From Hanleya hanleyi (taxonomy: Eukaryota > Mollusca > Polyplacophora > Lepidopleurida > Hanleyidae), in contig JAVTVY010025070.1 in assembly GCA_036873755.1 (NCBI GenBank), positions 38,031-102,030 of the forward strand: a DNA stretch of 64,000 nucleotides, given 5' to 3'. This document shows, one piece after another, positions 1 to 8,697 of the stretch (its first letter is position 1; every line of letters starts with the position of its first letter). Below the pieces are notes generated by a model. The model ran no database searches. It was given only the letters and a program-made list of their open reading frames with translations, and was not told the DNA's origin. A program made the position numbers and the translations under genes.

Positions 1-422
1 CGTAATTTTATTAAATGTGTTTGTCGTATGAATTACATTGTTTTATTGAGGTAGAAGCATGAAAAGGATGGTGGCTACATATTTCATTAATTGTTTCATT
101 GAATTAACGTTTCCTTAAATTTATAAGCTGCGTCAAAAGGGGCCATTCACAGAGTTTAGCATCAAAAAGTACCTTCACGTACGTATAGCATTTATTACAT
201 TATATAGTATGGCTTTCCAAGTATATGGTTTTGATATCTCAGAGCACTATTGATTGTTCTGGTAATTATGATGACTTGATATTATATCCCAGCAATGATA
301 TTATTTTATTTTATCATGTTATTACTCAAGAATATCAATTTATGCACTCTTGGTCCGCCTACAAAAATTGCATTGTCAATTTAATTATTTTTCTAGAACA
401 GGGTACGAATTTTTTTATTACG
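1..422. other. AT-rich stretch, no gene seen
   Basis: This stretch is AT-rich and holds no convincing coding region. The outer end of Polinton copy A (terminal repeat on the integrase side) should lie here or to the left, but I could not identify a terminus or a target-site duplication. Confidence 0.4.
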
Positions 423-992
423 ATGAAATTAGCAAGAATCGGTATATATATACATTTTGCCTGGCCGGTATTTATGCATGTGGGAATCGGTGTTTACCTG
501 CGAAGTGGAAGAGATGATTCTTTTTTCCCCCGGCTAGAACAGTGTGGGGGTGCCGCTATCCTACTTCGGCCGGCATTATGGCAGGCGCTGAAAGCTATTA
601 TTACCGATGTCCACGACGTACTCTATCCCCAGGCGCTCTCTCTAGCTACCCGTACTCTTACACCGGACTGTACTCTATTGTTATACCCCCAACGCGTGGA
701 GCTGATCGATGACGATAGCCGGTGTTGATGTACGTCTGAACCCGCGCGTGTCTCTTTATCCCCGGAAGGCTGGATTACCTTGAAACGTGTGTTATGCGGT
801 GATCTCGACGGGGATAGCATTCACCTGTGTGACGATGTTTACATTTTCCGCAGTCCATATTTTGCTCGACTTCTCTGTCTCAAGCGAGGGGGATTTACTC
901 TGGACCCCGATCTATGGACGGCTTTGCAACAAGTAGTCTCCGTGGTCGATGAAGTACTCTCTCCACAGCAGGAGCCGCCTCTCACAGAATAG
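423..992 (+). pseudogene. PC4-like DNA-binding protein paralogue, interrupted by TGA
   Basis: Two open stretches (423-728 and 729-992) are in the same frame and separated only by a TGA at 726-728. Both halves end in a strand-helix pattern resembling the PC4/p15 transcription-coactivator fold: a basic or hydrophobic strand, a hydrophobic-Leu turn, then W-x-x-L and a Val/Ile-Asp pair (for example FTLDPDLWTALQQVVSVVD). The second half closely resembles the next gene (1063-1614), so this looks like a tandem duplicate. PC4 proteins bind single-stranded DNA and act in transcription or replication. The start at 423 is the first ATG before the recognisable domain. The TGA suggests a decaying copy. 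Confidence 0.5.
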
Positions 993-1000
993 TACCTGAC

Positions 1001-1010
1001 ACTATAAATA
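1001..1010 (+). promoter_or_regulatory. TATA box upstream of PC4-like gene
   Basis: ACTATAAATAGC lies about 55 bp before the ATG at 1063, the spacing expected for a pol II core promoter driving the PC4-integrase gene pair. Confidence 0.55.
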
Positions 1011-1062
1011 GCAGGGATGAGACAGAGTGTGTATCATTCACCCTTCGACATTTAGAGCAAGC

Positions 1063-1614
1063 ATGTCACTACGAGCCATCCTGCCTCTTACACCCTACCA
1101 GGTGGGGTTATACGTCTATGAAGATAAAGTCACCCTGGTGGAAGACGGTGGAGCTATTTGCTGGGCGCGCGCTGAAACTCTATCGAATACGGTGACGCTA
1201 CAGCGTGATAGCTGGACTAAATTTAAACGGGTGTTGAGCGGTGAGTTGGACGGACACCTCATCCACATGGACAATGCCATCTACGTATACCGTACCGCCC
1301 TCTTCCCACGCCTGGGCCGCTACCAAGATCCTGCGCGAAGTTTCATCCTAACTCCCTCTCTGTGGTCAGCCTTGGAGAAAGTAGTGCCTATTGTGGACCA
1401 GCTGTTTACACCGGACGAACGATCACCAGACCAATTGGCGTGGGCTCGTGCTATAGAAGACGCGCTGGCTGAACCCCATGAAAAAAAACATGAATCCGAT
1501 GATACAGCCGGGGAAGACGAAAGTACTATATCTATAGAATGCACAGAGGCTAGAGTGACAGTGTCACCTGATGAAGCGAACACACATGACGGACACCCAG
1601 AGGCGACCCGATGA
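1063..1614 (+). CDS. PC4-like single-stranded-DNA-binding protein, copy A
   Basis: Protein of 183 aa from the ATG at 1063. It has two PC4-like halves: residues about 35-60 (TVTLQRDSWTKFKRVL) and about 75-120 (ILTPSLWSALEKVVPIVDQL), followed by an acidic, low-complexity tail. The PC4 family binds ssDNA and melted promoters, so a role in viral-type transcription or replication is an inference. The stop codon overlaps the integrase start as ATGA, so the two genes probably share one transcript. The same protein is recognisable in copy B (43,783-44,317), and a related domain occurs in copy D (20,665-21,138). The assignment rests on pattern, not a profile search. Confidence 0.55.
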   Translation: MSLRAILPLTPYQVGLYVYEDKVTLVEDGGAICWARAETLSNTVTLQRDSWTKFKRVLSGELDGHLIHMDNAIYVYRTALFPRLGRYQDPARSFILTPSLWSALEKVVPIVDQLFTPDERSPDQLAWARAIEDALAEPHEKKHESDDTAGEDESTISIECTEARVTVSPDEANTHDGHPEATR

Positions 1615-2740
1615 AGGGTAAGAAGAACACCGTAATGAAGGGGGCCCGAAAGGGAAAAAAGGAGTCTACAGTGATTAACAAGGTGTTAACCGATTTGTAT
1701 TACAGCCCTACCAGTCCAGCCGCGTATAGCGCTGTGGGAGCGCTCGCTCGAGCTGTCCATTCTCAAGGCATCAGTCGAACTGAAGTTCGAGACTGGTTAA
1801 AAACCCAAGACACTTATAGTTTACATCGAGCAGCCCGACGACATTTTCGCCGTAACCGAGTGATCGTAGGAGGTATAGACGCGCAATGGCAGGCGGATTT
1901 AGTGGACATGAGTCGATTTGCACCTCACAATGATGGACATCGGTACATATTGACCTGTATCGATATTTTATCCAAGTATGCCTGGGTACTACCCATTCGC
2001 ACCAAAACAGGAGAGAATCTAATAGGAGCGTTCCAGCAGATTTTCAAGACGGGGCGCAAACCTCTTTATTTGCAAACGGATGAAGGCACAGAATTTCTTA
2101 ACCGACCCTTTCAAGCCTTTCTTAAGAAACAGAAGGTATTTTTCTTTCATACGTACAATGAGACCAAAGCTTCTGTGGTGGAACGCTTCAATCGTACCTT
2201 GAAAGGACGAATGTACAAGTATTTTACCGCTCAAAACACCCGACGGTACATCGATGTACTACCTCAACTGGTGCAAGGCTACAATCGAGCCTATCATCGC
2301 AGTATCCAGCGAGCTCCCCGTGATGTGACAGAACGCAACGAACATCAAGTGCGTGCTACGCTGTACTCATCCAGTCCATCACAACCACTCACGGCACCCC
2401 GTTACAAACGTGGAGATGTGGTACGGATCAGTAAAGTGAAAGGCCAATTTGAGAAAAGTTACTTGCCCAACTGGAGTGACGAGCACTTTGTCATCGTTCG
2501 CCATAAACCTCGACAGCCACACGTCTATCAACTGGAAGATCTACAAGGAGAGAGACTGCAAGGCACGTTTTACGAGGCAGAATTACAACCCATAGTGAAA
2601 CACCGAAAGACTACTACACGGTGGAAAAGATTTTGAAAACGGAACGTCGACGTGGCATTCCCTATCATTTCGTCAAATGGCAAGGGTGGCCTCGTTCGTT
2701 TAATTCCTGGGTGTCCGGCCGTGACATGAAACGCCTATAA
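1611..2740 (+). pseudogene. Polinton integrase with chromodomain, frameshifted (copy A)
   Basis: Retrovirus-type DDE integrase. The catalytic residues are visible as D in QWQADLVDM, D in QTDEGTEF and E in SVVERFNRT. After an SH3-like region the frame stops at 2636. The next frame carries the rest of a C-terminal chromodomain (VEKIL...FVKWQGW...NSW) down to about 2738, so one base has been lost near 2611; copy C keeps this join in frame. The enzyme cuts and joins element ends into host DNA, and the chromodomain would direct it to methylated histone tails. It starts at ATG 1611, overlapping the PC4-like stop. Confidence 0.88.
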
Positions 2741-2784
2741 ATTCTAACCCCTATCACCACCAGCCTTCAGTGTAGGATTGTACC

Positions 2785-3351
2785 ATGGATAGTACACATC
2801 TACCCTTACTGTTACGAACTCGAAAAGCACAAGTGGGTACTGTACTGTGTCTAGTAGTGGTTCTGGGTACGTTATTTACAGGCGTGTTCTACGATTTGTC
2901 GTACGTGATATCCTGTTTCAACAACCTGCGTTCTACATCTCCATCATCCACCACTTCCACCACTACGACGACGACGCTGCCTACACCAGCCAAGACGTCA
3001 AGGGTCCGCCACGTATCAACCCAGACACCCACGTTTCCATCCAAGACGTCCACACCGTCTACTCCATCCATCACCACGTTACCCTTTGCCCGCTACATCC
3101 AGCCACCCACGACGACCACCACGGCCCGTACTACGACGACTCCACGTCATCCTCCGTCATCCCTGAGAAGCGACGATCCTTCCACTCCACCACCATCTAG
3201 TACATCCACCACTACGCCGCTAAAAATATTTGCAGTGGATCCCCGTGAATCACGTTTACCACGACAACGGTACCCATTCGAGTACGATCCCCGGTGGGAT
3301 CCACGACAACTGGGGTGGGCTTCTAAACGCCGAGCGCAAATCACCAAATAA
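2785..3351 (+). CDS. Membrane-anchored Thr/Pro-rich protein (copy A)
   Basis: Protein of 188 aa. One hydrophobic segment near residues 16-45 (VGTVLCLVVVLGTLFTGVFY) is followed by a long Ser/Thr/Pro-rich region resembling a mucin-like stalk, then a short basic tail. It lies between integrase and ATPase in copies A, B and C. I know no family with a defined function; a virion or host-membrane surface protein is a reasonable guess. Thr-repeat codons make this gene prone to slippage, and its length varies between copies (188 aa in A, 220 aa in C). Confidence 0.6.
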   Translation: MDSTHLPLLLRTRKAQVGTVLCLVVVLGTLFTGVFYDLSYVISCFNNLRSTSPSSTTSTTTTTTLPTPAKTSRVRHVSTQTPTFPSKTSTPSTPSITTLPFARYIQPPTTTTTARTTTTPRHPPSSLRSDDPSTPPPSSTSTTTPLKIFAVDPRESRLPRQRYPFEYDPRWDPRQLGWASKRRAQITK

Positions 3352-3378
3352 AAAAACTAAAGAAAATAAAAAAAAACT

Positions 3379-3993
3379 ATGGATCCTCGATGGCAGCATC
3401 CTTTCACGTGTCTCATCGCTGGACCGACAGGGTCGGGAAAAACACACTTCGTTCAACGTCTGATCCAACACGGGTCAGCCCTCATTTCACCGCCTCTAGC
3501 TCGCATCCTGTGGTGTTATGGAGCTTGGCAACCCGCGTACGAGGAACTGGCCCGTGTCCCGGGACTCACCTTAGTGGAAGGCTTACCCCCTGAGGATACA
3601 CCCCAAGACACCTTGGTGGTGGTGGACGATCTCATGACGGAAACGGACAGTCGAATCACCCGTCTCTTTACCAAAGGCAGCCATCATCGTCGGTTGAGCA
3701 TCATCTACATCGTGCAGAATCTCTTCAGTAAGAACAAAGAGCACAGGAACATTAGTTTGAATGCTCAGTATGTGGTGTTATTCAAAAACCTCAGAGACGC
3801 TTCACAAATTACCCACCTGGCCTAACAGATGTACCCTAAAAACACGGCCTTTGTACGAGAAGCCTTTGAAGATGCTACCCAACCCGCTCACGGGTATCTA
3901 CTCATTGACTTGAAACAAGACACGCCCTCTACCCTTCGATTGCGTACCCTCATTTTTCCCGGCGAGGTGCAGACGGTGTACACACCCAAATAA
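3379..3993 (+). pseudogene. Packaging ATPase (FtsK/HerA type), nonsense mutation (copy A)
   Basis: Genome-packaging ATPase of the A32/FtsK-HerA class. Walker A is AGPTGSGKTHF (about residues 14-24) and Walker B is TLVVVDDLMTE. Frame and sequence continue to 3993, but TAA at 3823-3825 replaces the Gln codon found in copy C, cutting the protein from 204 to 148 aa. Such ATPases pump DNA into preformed capsids. An A-rich leader (3350-3378) precedes the ATG. Confidence 0.88.
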
Positions 3994-4053
3994 AAGATAA
4001 AAGAATAAAAGATAAAAGAAGAAGACAATCCACTCTAGCCGTCATTCATCATC

Positions 4054-4392
4054 ATGTCTGCACGCGTACGCAAGCACGCGCCGGCTCTGCGCGTATTACG
4101 CAGCGCGCCACCGGAGGTGGGCCGGGCCCTGGTGCGCGAGGCGGACCCCGACTTGGTACGGTGTTTGTGTGAAGTGGCCCATAATGTGTTAAAAGGCAAT
4201 GTTCCACTCAGTCCTCTGCAGAAAGGGAAATTGCAACGGCACAAGGCGGGTCTCCGAACGTTGGTGAAGAAGACGGGCAGTGTCAAGAAAAAGAAACAGG
4301 TGTTACAGCGAGGTGGATTTCTCGGCGCACTCCTCGCTCCCTTAGCCGCTACTGTACTGGGACCGTTACTAGGCTCCATCTTGGGACGCTAA
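4054..4392 (+). CDS. Conserved Polinton protein, 112 aa (copy A)
   Basis: Small basic protein with a central Lys/Arg-rich segment (VKKTGSVKKKKQVLQRGG) and a hydrophobic Leu/Ala/Gly C-terminus (FLGALLAPLAATVLGPLLGSIL) that looks membrane-active or amphipathic. From memory, proteins with the NVLKGNVPL core and this layout recur next to the ATPase in Polintons/adintoviruses of many animals, with no function known to me. The next gene starts 2 bp after its stop, so they are likely co-expressed. Confidence 0.72.
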   Translation: MSARVRKHAPALRVLRSAPPEVGRALVREADPDLVRCLCEVAHNVLKGNVPLSPLQKGKLQRHKAGLRTLVKKTGSVKKKKQVLQRGGFLGALLAPLAATVLGPLLGSILGR

Positions 4393-4393
4393 C

Positions 4394-5132
4394 ATGGAAC
4401 ATGCGAAAAAAATGATGCTGGTCGAACCTCGACTGTTACAGAGTTTGCAATCACCCTATCCCGTGCCTGCCACAGTGCAACAACTCCAGTCTCTGGATGA
4501 AGAGATGAATAGTATACTGCAATGTCGGCTACCCGATCACGAGAAAATTCAACTCTACCATCATACGCTGAACCGGTACCAGACGTTTATGGATCAATAT
4601 AGAGGGAGTAGTACCACCACTACCACTACCCACAACGCCCACACTCACATCGCCTCCATCACTACCCTCACCTCAGCTGGAAGAGGAAGTGTTGACCAGT
4701 GTGCCTAAAGCCTTCAAGACCAAGGCCCGTTTATTGTTGGACCGGGTGAAACAGAATTCCGATATGAGTTGGAACGCTGAAGGAAAACTGCTGATTCGAA
4801 ACAAAGTGGTGCCGGGGTCTCATATGACCGATTTGATCAACGATATGGTACGTTCTCGCAAACACTCTAATCCACCGGGCTGGGAAGTCTTTGCTCAGGG
4901 ATTAAAAGACACGCACATCCCTCAAGAATTGGTAGGAAATCCTAACCGTTGGGCCTTTATGCAGCAATCGAACCGACACCAACCACCACCACCACCACCA
5001 CCCTCCTCTTCTTGGGCCCCCATGTCACCGCCCAAAACACCACAACAACGACGACGGGGACCTACCCGATCTAAGTCACCGCGACGATCACAACGCCCAG
5101 GTAAGGCGCCCAAGGCCTGGGAACCCTACTAA
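4394..5132 (+). pseudogene. Conserved Polinton structural-type protein, frameshifted (copy A)
   Basis: Counterpart of the intact 251-aa protein of copy C. The N-terminal part (MEHAKKMMLVEPRLLQSLQS) is in one frame up to 4708. The C-terminal part (VPKAFKTKARLLLDRV ... ELVGNPNRW) is in another frame to 5132. The break falls in the Thr/His-rich linker near 4,610-4,680. The N-terminus is helical and the C-terminus is Pro/Arg-rich and basic. I recall the same protein pattern in other Polintons beside the NVLKGNVPL protein; its function is unknown and a virion role is likely. Confidence 0.7.
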
Positions 5133-5152
5133 GGGCACCCTACTAATAACTC

Positions 5153-5159
5153 CTATAAA
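5153..5159 (+). promoter_or_regulatory. TATA box before penton gene (copy A)
   Basis: CTATAAAAACC lies about 40 bp before the penton ATG at 5194. The same position carries TATAAAAA in copy B and TATAAAAAAC in copy C, so this is a conserved core promoter for the capsid genes. Confidence 0.6.
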
Positions 5160-5193
5160 AACCCGGTGCAGAAGCCAGAACAACTCAGTCGTC

Positions 5194-6109
5194 ATGTTTT
5201 ACCTGACGTTGCCCAGTAATTACAAGCGTCTAGTCCGTCATTCATAATCCAGCCGTCGTCCATTAGAGAATATCCGCGTCCATAATCCAAAGACCTATTC
5301 CATTTCCATATAACAGTATTAGCACCAAATTCAAAAAGACAAAAGTATACCTAAACATAGGCTTGTTTCCTGCAAGAGAGAAGCGGTCAATTACTCAATT
5401 ACCCCAACCGTTACATTTACCTGGACGATGGGAATGTGGACTGGTGGATATTCAATACCCTTACTCATGGTACAACGTACAAGACGGAGAAGTATGGTAC
5501 GAAGTGACCTACCAAGGTAAAATCTACAGACTGACTCTCCCCGAAGGCCAATACGATACACCCCAGAAGTTCAGTCAGGGTCTGATGGACTTGTTGCAGT
5601 ACAAGGCTCTAAAGGAGAGCACGGATAGTGCAACACGCCTGATAGCCTTTCGCTTCAAGAAAAACGTGTTCTTCGATGTCAACGTACACAACGACAAGAG
5701 CTTTATCATGCTGAGCCCTAACGTGGTTGTGAAACTCAGTCCTACACTACAGCAAATGTTACGGCTGCCTCAGAGCGTCTACACGGGTCCCACCATTGAC
5801 AACGGTACCCTTTTCATGGATATGAAAGTAGGTATGTACGGACTGTACGTCTACTCGGACGCAGTGGACAGCCATATTGTGGGTGATGTGAACACACCTC
5901 TGTTACGGGTGGTGCCCATTAGCAAGACGTATGGCGATCAAGTCAACAAGAGTTTCAACCATATAATCTACCTGCCCGTACGACATACCGATATCAACAC
6001 GATCACGGTGGATATAAGAGATGACACGGGACGCCCGATCGCATTCGAACGAGGAAAAGTGGTGCTGACACTTGCTTTCCGACAAGTCCGCTCTCCTCAC
6101 TTCGTATAA
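5194..6109 (+). pseudogene. Minor capsid (penton-like) protein, broken by retroelement fragment (copy A)
   Basis: The single-jelly-roll vertex protein of Polintons. It begins at 5194 with MFYLTLPSN, as in copy C, then is interrupted at 5220-5390 by a retroelement 3'-end fragment with loss of about 40 bp of gene. It continues in frame from TQLPQPLHL to the end (LTLAFRQVRSPHFV). The inserted piece gives a stop soon after the start. The gene overlaps the next one (TAATG). Confidence 0.82.
5220..5390 (-). mobile_element. 3'-end fragment of Penelope-like retroelement
   Basis: A 171-bp piece nearly identical to 30,959-31,133 and 40,004-40,180. On the minus strand it ends at the family's common 3' terminus (GACGCTTGTAA). 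It is 5'-truncated and carries no coding capacity of its own. Confidence 0.85.
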
Positions 6110-6546
6110 TGTACGTGCCTTACCAGTGCCATACGCCCAGCTATGCCGACTACTACAAGAAACAAACGGGAGGAAGCTTGCCCATGTTTAGCGGTGCACG
6201 CATGCAACGAGGTCACGGATTGGGGAACATACTGGGCAGCATTGTGAAAACGTTTTTACCCTTGGTGACACGGGGTGTCAAAGCGGTGGGGAAACAAGCG
6301 GTACGCAGTGGATTGCGCGTGGCCGGTGATGTGATGGGAGGCACAGCACCCCGACAAGCCTTCAAACGACGGGCTAAAGAAGCCGGTGGCGTCTTGATCG
6401 CCAAAGCTCTTAAAAGACAAACCCCGACACAGCGAAGAGTCATTCGACAGCCAACACACCGACGACGCACACCCCAGAGGAGGACTAAGACCAGGACGAA
6501 CAAGAAGAAGAGGAGTAGTAGTAGTAGGAGAGACATCTTCGCATAA
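6109..6546 (+). CDS. pVI/pX-like basic minor virion protein (copy A)
   Basis: Protein of 145 aa. The N-terminal SYADYYKKQTGG is followed by a Gly-rich amphipathic stretch (GHGLGNILGSIVKTFLPLV) and GVKAVGKQAVRSGLRVAGDV, then a strongly Arg/Lys-rich C-terminus. The arrangement resembles adenovirus pVI/pX-type core or membrane-lytic proteins, as proposed for adintoviruses. It sits between penton and major capsid with one-base stop/start overlaps (TAATG) on both sides, as in copy C. Confidence 0.68.
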   Translation: MYVPYQCHTPSYADYYKKQTGGSLPMFSGARMQRGHGLGNILGSIVKTFLPLVTRGVKAVGKQAVRSGLRVAGDVMGGTAPRQAFKRRAKEAGGVLIAKALKRQTPTQRRVIRQPTHRRRTPQRRTKTRTNKKKRSSSSRRDIFA

Positions 6547-7856
6547 TGGCATTCATTCACTCCGAGTCGTGTCCGTCTACCAACAGTGAATTGGATTTGT
6601 GGACTATTCCACCCACCCAAACCAGTGTAGCCGAAGGACATTGGGTAGAACATCGACCCCTGGCTAGCCTGACGGGGCAGGGCCCCGTGGAATTTACCAT
6701 TGAAAACAAAGATACGGCCTACCTGGATTTAGCCCACACCTACTTGTACGTGAAAGCCAAAATAATGGACAACGACGGGACGCCCATAGCGGACGATGCG
6801 GTAGTAGGCCCGGTGAATCTTTGGCTGCACTCCTTGTTCCAACAGGTGGATATAGGTCTGAACGATAAACTCATCAGTACGTCCACCAATACGTACCCGT
6901 ACCGAGCCTACATGGAGACGCTGTTGTCGTACGGTGAAGATGCCAAAAACACACACTTACAAGCTGAGCTGTACTTCAAGGATATACCCGGAACCATGGA
7001 CACCATCCTCGGTGCCAATACTGGGTTCATCACACGCAAAAGAATGGCAGCCAAAAGCAAGTCCATCGATATGATGGGACGACTGCACGCCGATCTGTTC
7101 CTGCAAGATCGCTACATGATGAACGGTGTATCCATCAAGATCAAGTTGATCCGTTCCTTACCCGCGTTCGCCTTAATGGGCGGTGGAGTCGGAGGTGTCA
7201 ATTTCAACATCGTCATTGAAGATGCAGCCCTGTTTGTCCGTACGGTAGATTTGCAACAGGGCGTGTTGCTGAGTCACATGGAAGCCTTATCGAAAAAACC
7301 AGCCCTGTACCCCATCCGACGCGTACAGACCAAGGTGTTCTCTGTGCCATCAGGTACGATGATGGCCAACCGTGAAAATTTATTTCTAGGGGATCTTCCT
7401 AAACGTCTTACCCTGGCGTGTGTGACCAACACCGCTTTCAATGGAAATTGGGCTGAGAATCCGTTCAACTTTCAACATTTCAACATCAACTTTGTGGCAC
7501 TGCACGTGGCCGGCCATCAAATTCCAGCCCGTCCATTACAACCGGACTTTGCTAACTACAACTATGTGCGGACCTACCTGAACCTGTTTACAGCCACAGG
7601 ACAAAACAACCAGGACGAAGGCAATACCATCAGTCGACAAGACTTTAGCCATGGGTACACATTGTTCGCCTTTGACCTCACCCCCACCTTGGAACACGAT
7701 CATCAACTGGCTTTGCTGAAGAAAGGAAACCTACGGTTGGAACTGCGTTTCGCCGCCCCTCTAGCCAACACCATTAACGTGATTTGCTACGCCGAGTTTG
7801 ATAACGTCATCAGCGTGGATCAGCAAAGAAACGTGCTGTGTGACTACGCCAGCTAG
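6546..7856 (+). CDS. Major capsid protein, double jelly-roll (copy A)
   Basis: Protein of 436 aa, the usual length for Polinton hexon-like capsid proteins, with the recognisable N-terminus SELDLWTIPPTQTSV and the internal DLAHTYLYVKAKI and NLWLHSLFQQVDI motifs. It forms pseudo-hexameric trimers of the icosahedral shell. The reading frame is complete here and in copy C (58,292-59,602); the two proteins are collinear and very similar. Confidence 0.93.
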   Translation: MAFIHSESCPSTNSELDLWTIPPTQTSVAEGHWVEHRPLASLTGQGPVEFTIENKDTAYLDLAHTYLYVKAKIMDNDGTPIADDAVVGPVNLWLHSLFQQVDIGLNDKLISTSTNTYPYRAYMETLLSYGEDAKNTHLQAELYFKDIPGTMDTILGANTGFITRKRMAAKSKSIDMMGRLHADLFLQDRYMMNGVSIKIKLIRSLPAFALMGGGVGGVNFNIVIEDAALFVRTVDLQQGVLLSHMEALSKKPALYPIRRVQTKVFSVPSGTMMANRENLFLGDLPKRLTLACVTNTAFNGNWAENPFNFQHFNINFVALHVAGHQIPARPLQPDFANYNYVRTYLNLFTATGQNNQDEGNTISRQDFSHGYTLFAFDLTPTLEHDHQLALLKKGNLRLELRFAAPLANTINVICYAEFDNVISVDQQRNVLCDYAS

Positions 7857-7866
7857 AGTCATCATC

Positions 7867-8343
7867 ATGGATACAGAGCAGCTGATGAGCATACTCCAGC
7901 GAGATCCGAAGATCCCCTTTCGAGGTGTGTTTCCACGCAATGTGTTTCCCACCCACTCCACCACCCCAGCAGCCTACATCCTGAATACAGACACGGAGAG
8001 TCGACCCGGTGAACATTGGATAGCTGTGTACGTGGACACCCTAGGCCAAGGCGAATACTTTGATTCCTACGGACTTGCACCCCTACATGCCGATTTGGTG
8101 AAATTCATGGACGTCTCTACTACAATGTGGCGTTGGAATACTCAAAGATTACAAGGACCCTTGAGTAGTGTGTGCGGACAGTACTGTGTGTTTTATCTCA
8201 CTGACCGGAGTAGAGGACATTCTATGCCCACTATCGTACACATGTTTGATGATTATTGTCAAGCCGAAGACCGTGATGTCCTCGTCTATGACTGGACGGC
8301 CTCTCGTTTTAATGTGCATGCTCCATTTCTCTGGTTAACTTAA
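7867..8343 (+). CDS. Adenovirus-type cysteine protease (copy A)
   Basis: Protein of 158 aa of the adenain/Ulp1 fold. His is in GEHWIAVYV, the acidic residue in EYFDSYG, and Cys in VCGQYCVFYL. It matures capsid proteins. It is intact, starts 10 bp after the capsid stop, and is followed by AATAAA near 8,412 before the convergent PolB unit. Confidence 0.93.
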   Translation: MDTEQLMSILQRDPKIPFRGVFPRNVFPTHSTTPAAYILNTDTESRPGEHWIAVYVDTLGQGEYFDSYGLAPLHADLVKFMDVSTTMWRWNTQRLQGPLSSVCGQYCVFYLTDRSRGHSMPTIVHMFDDYCQAEDRDVLVYDWTASRFNVHAPFLWLT

Positions 8344-8574
8344 ATGTACTGCGCGCGCAGGCCACTTGTTTATTGTTATTGTTATGACGTTGTTGTTCTG
8401 ACGTTCTGTTGAATAAAAGATGAAAAAACACAATGATGGGTTTTGACTTTTTTTTTTTTTAAGTCAACAAGAATGTCAACAAGAATGGGTTACACTATAT
8501 ATACAAATAGAATACAGGTGGTATGTACACATAGAATAGTAGTGGTATGTATATACAAGTGGTACAAAAAATTC
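8344..8574. other. Convergent gene end with poly(A) signal and A/T runs
   Basis: Intergenic region between protease (+) and PolB (-). It contains GAATAAAAG near 8,411 and a T12-type run at 8,449-8,460. Near 8,490-8,560 there are short diverged repeats of a TGTACACATAGAATA-like unit, also seen after PolB in copy C. Confidence 0.5.
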
Positions 8575-8658
8575 TGTCAGGAGTAGGATTCGAACCTACG
8601 ACAGCAATCGCCGACCAGCACTTAATACCGGCGCCTTAGACCACTCGGCCATCCTGAC
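8575..8658 (-). tRNA. tRNA-Leu (anticodon UAA) in Polinton copy A
   Basis: The minus strand folds as a class II tRNA of 84 nt. The acceptor GTCAGGA pairs perfectly with TCCTGAC. The A box is TGGCCGAGTGG, the anticodon arm CCGGT/ATTAAGT/GCTGG gives anticodon TAA, a long variable arm follows, and the B box is GGTTCGAATCC. A T6 pol III terminator follows the 3' end. It lies 39 bp downstream of the PolB stop on the PolB strand. A counterpart is at the same place in copy C. Confidence 0.93.
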
Positions 8659-8697
8659 TTTTACAGTTGTGTATCAACAGTTATAGTTCGACATTGT

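Noticed and set aside
2847..3200. Second-frame open reading frame inside the membrane protein gene
   Set aside because: A shadow frame created by ACC/CAC-rich repeats; not conserved in copies B and C.
8449..8460. CRISPR-like or regulatory reading of short repeats near 8,450-8,560
   Set aside because: The genome is eukaryotic and the repeats are short and diverged, without regular spacers.
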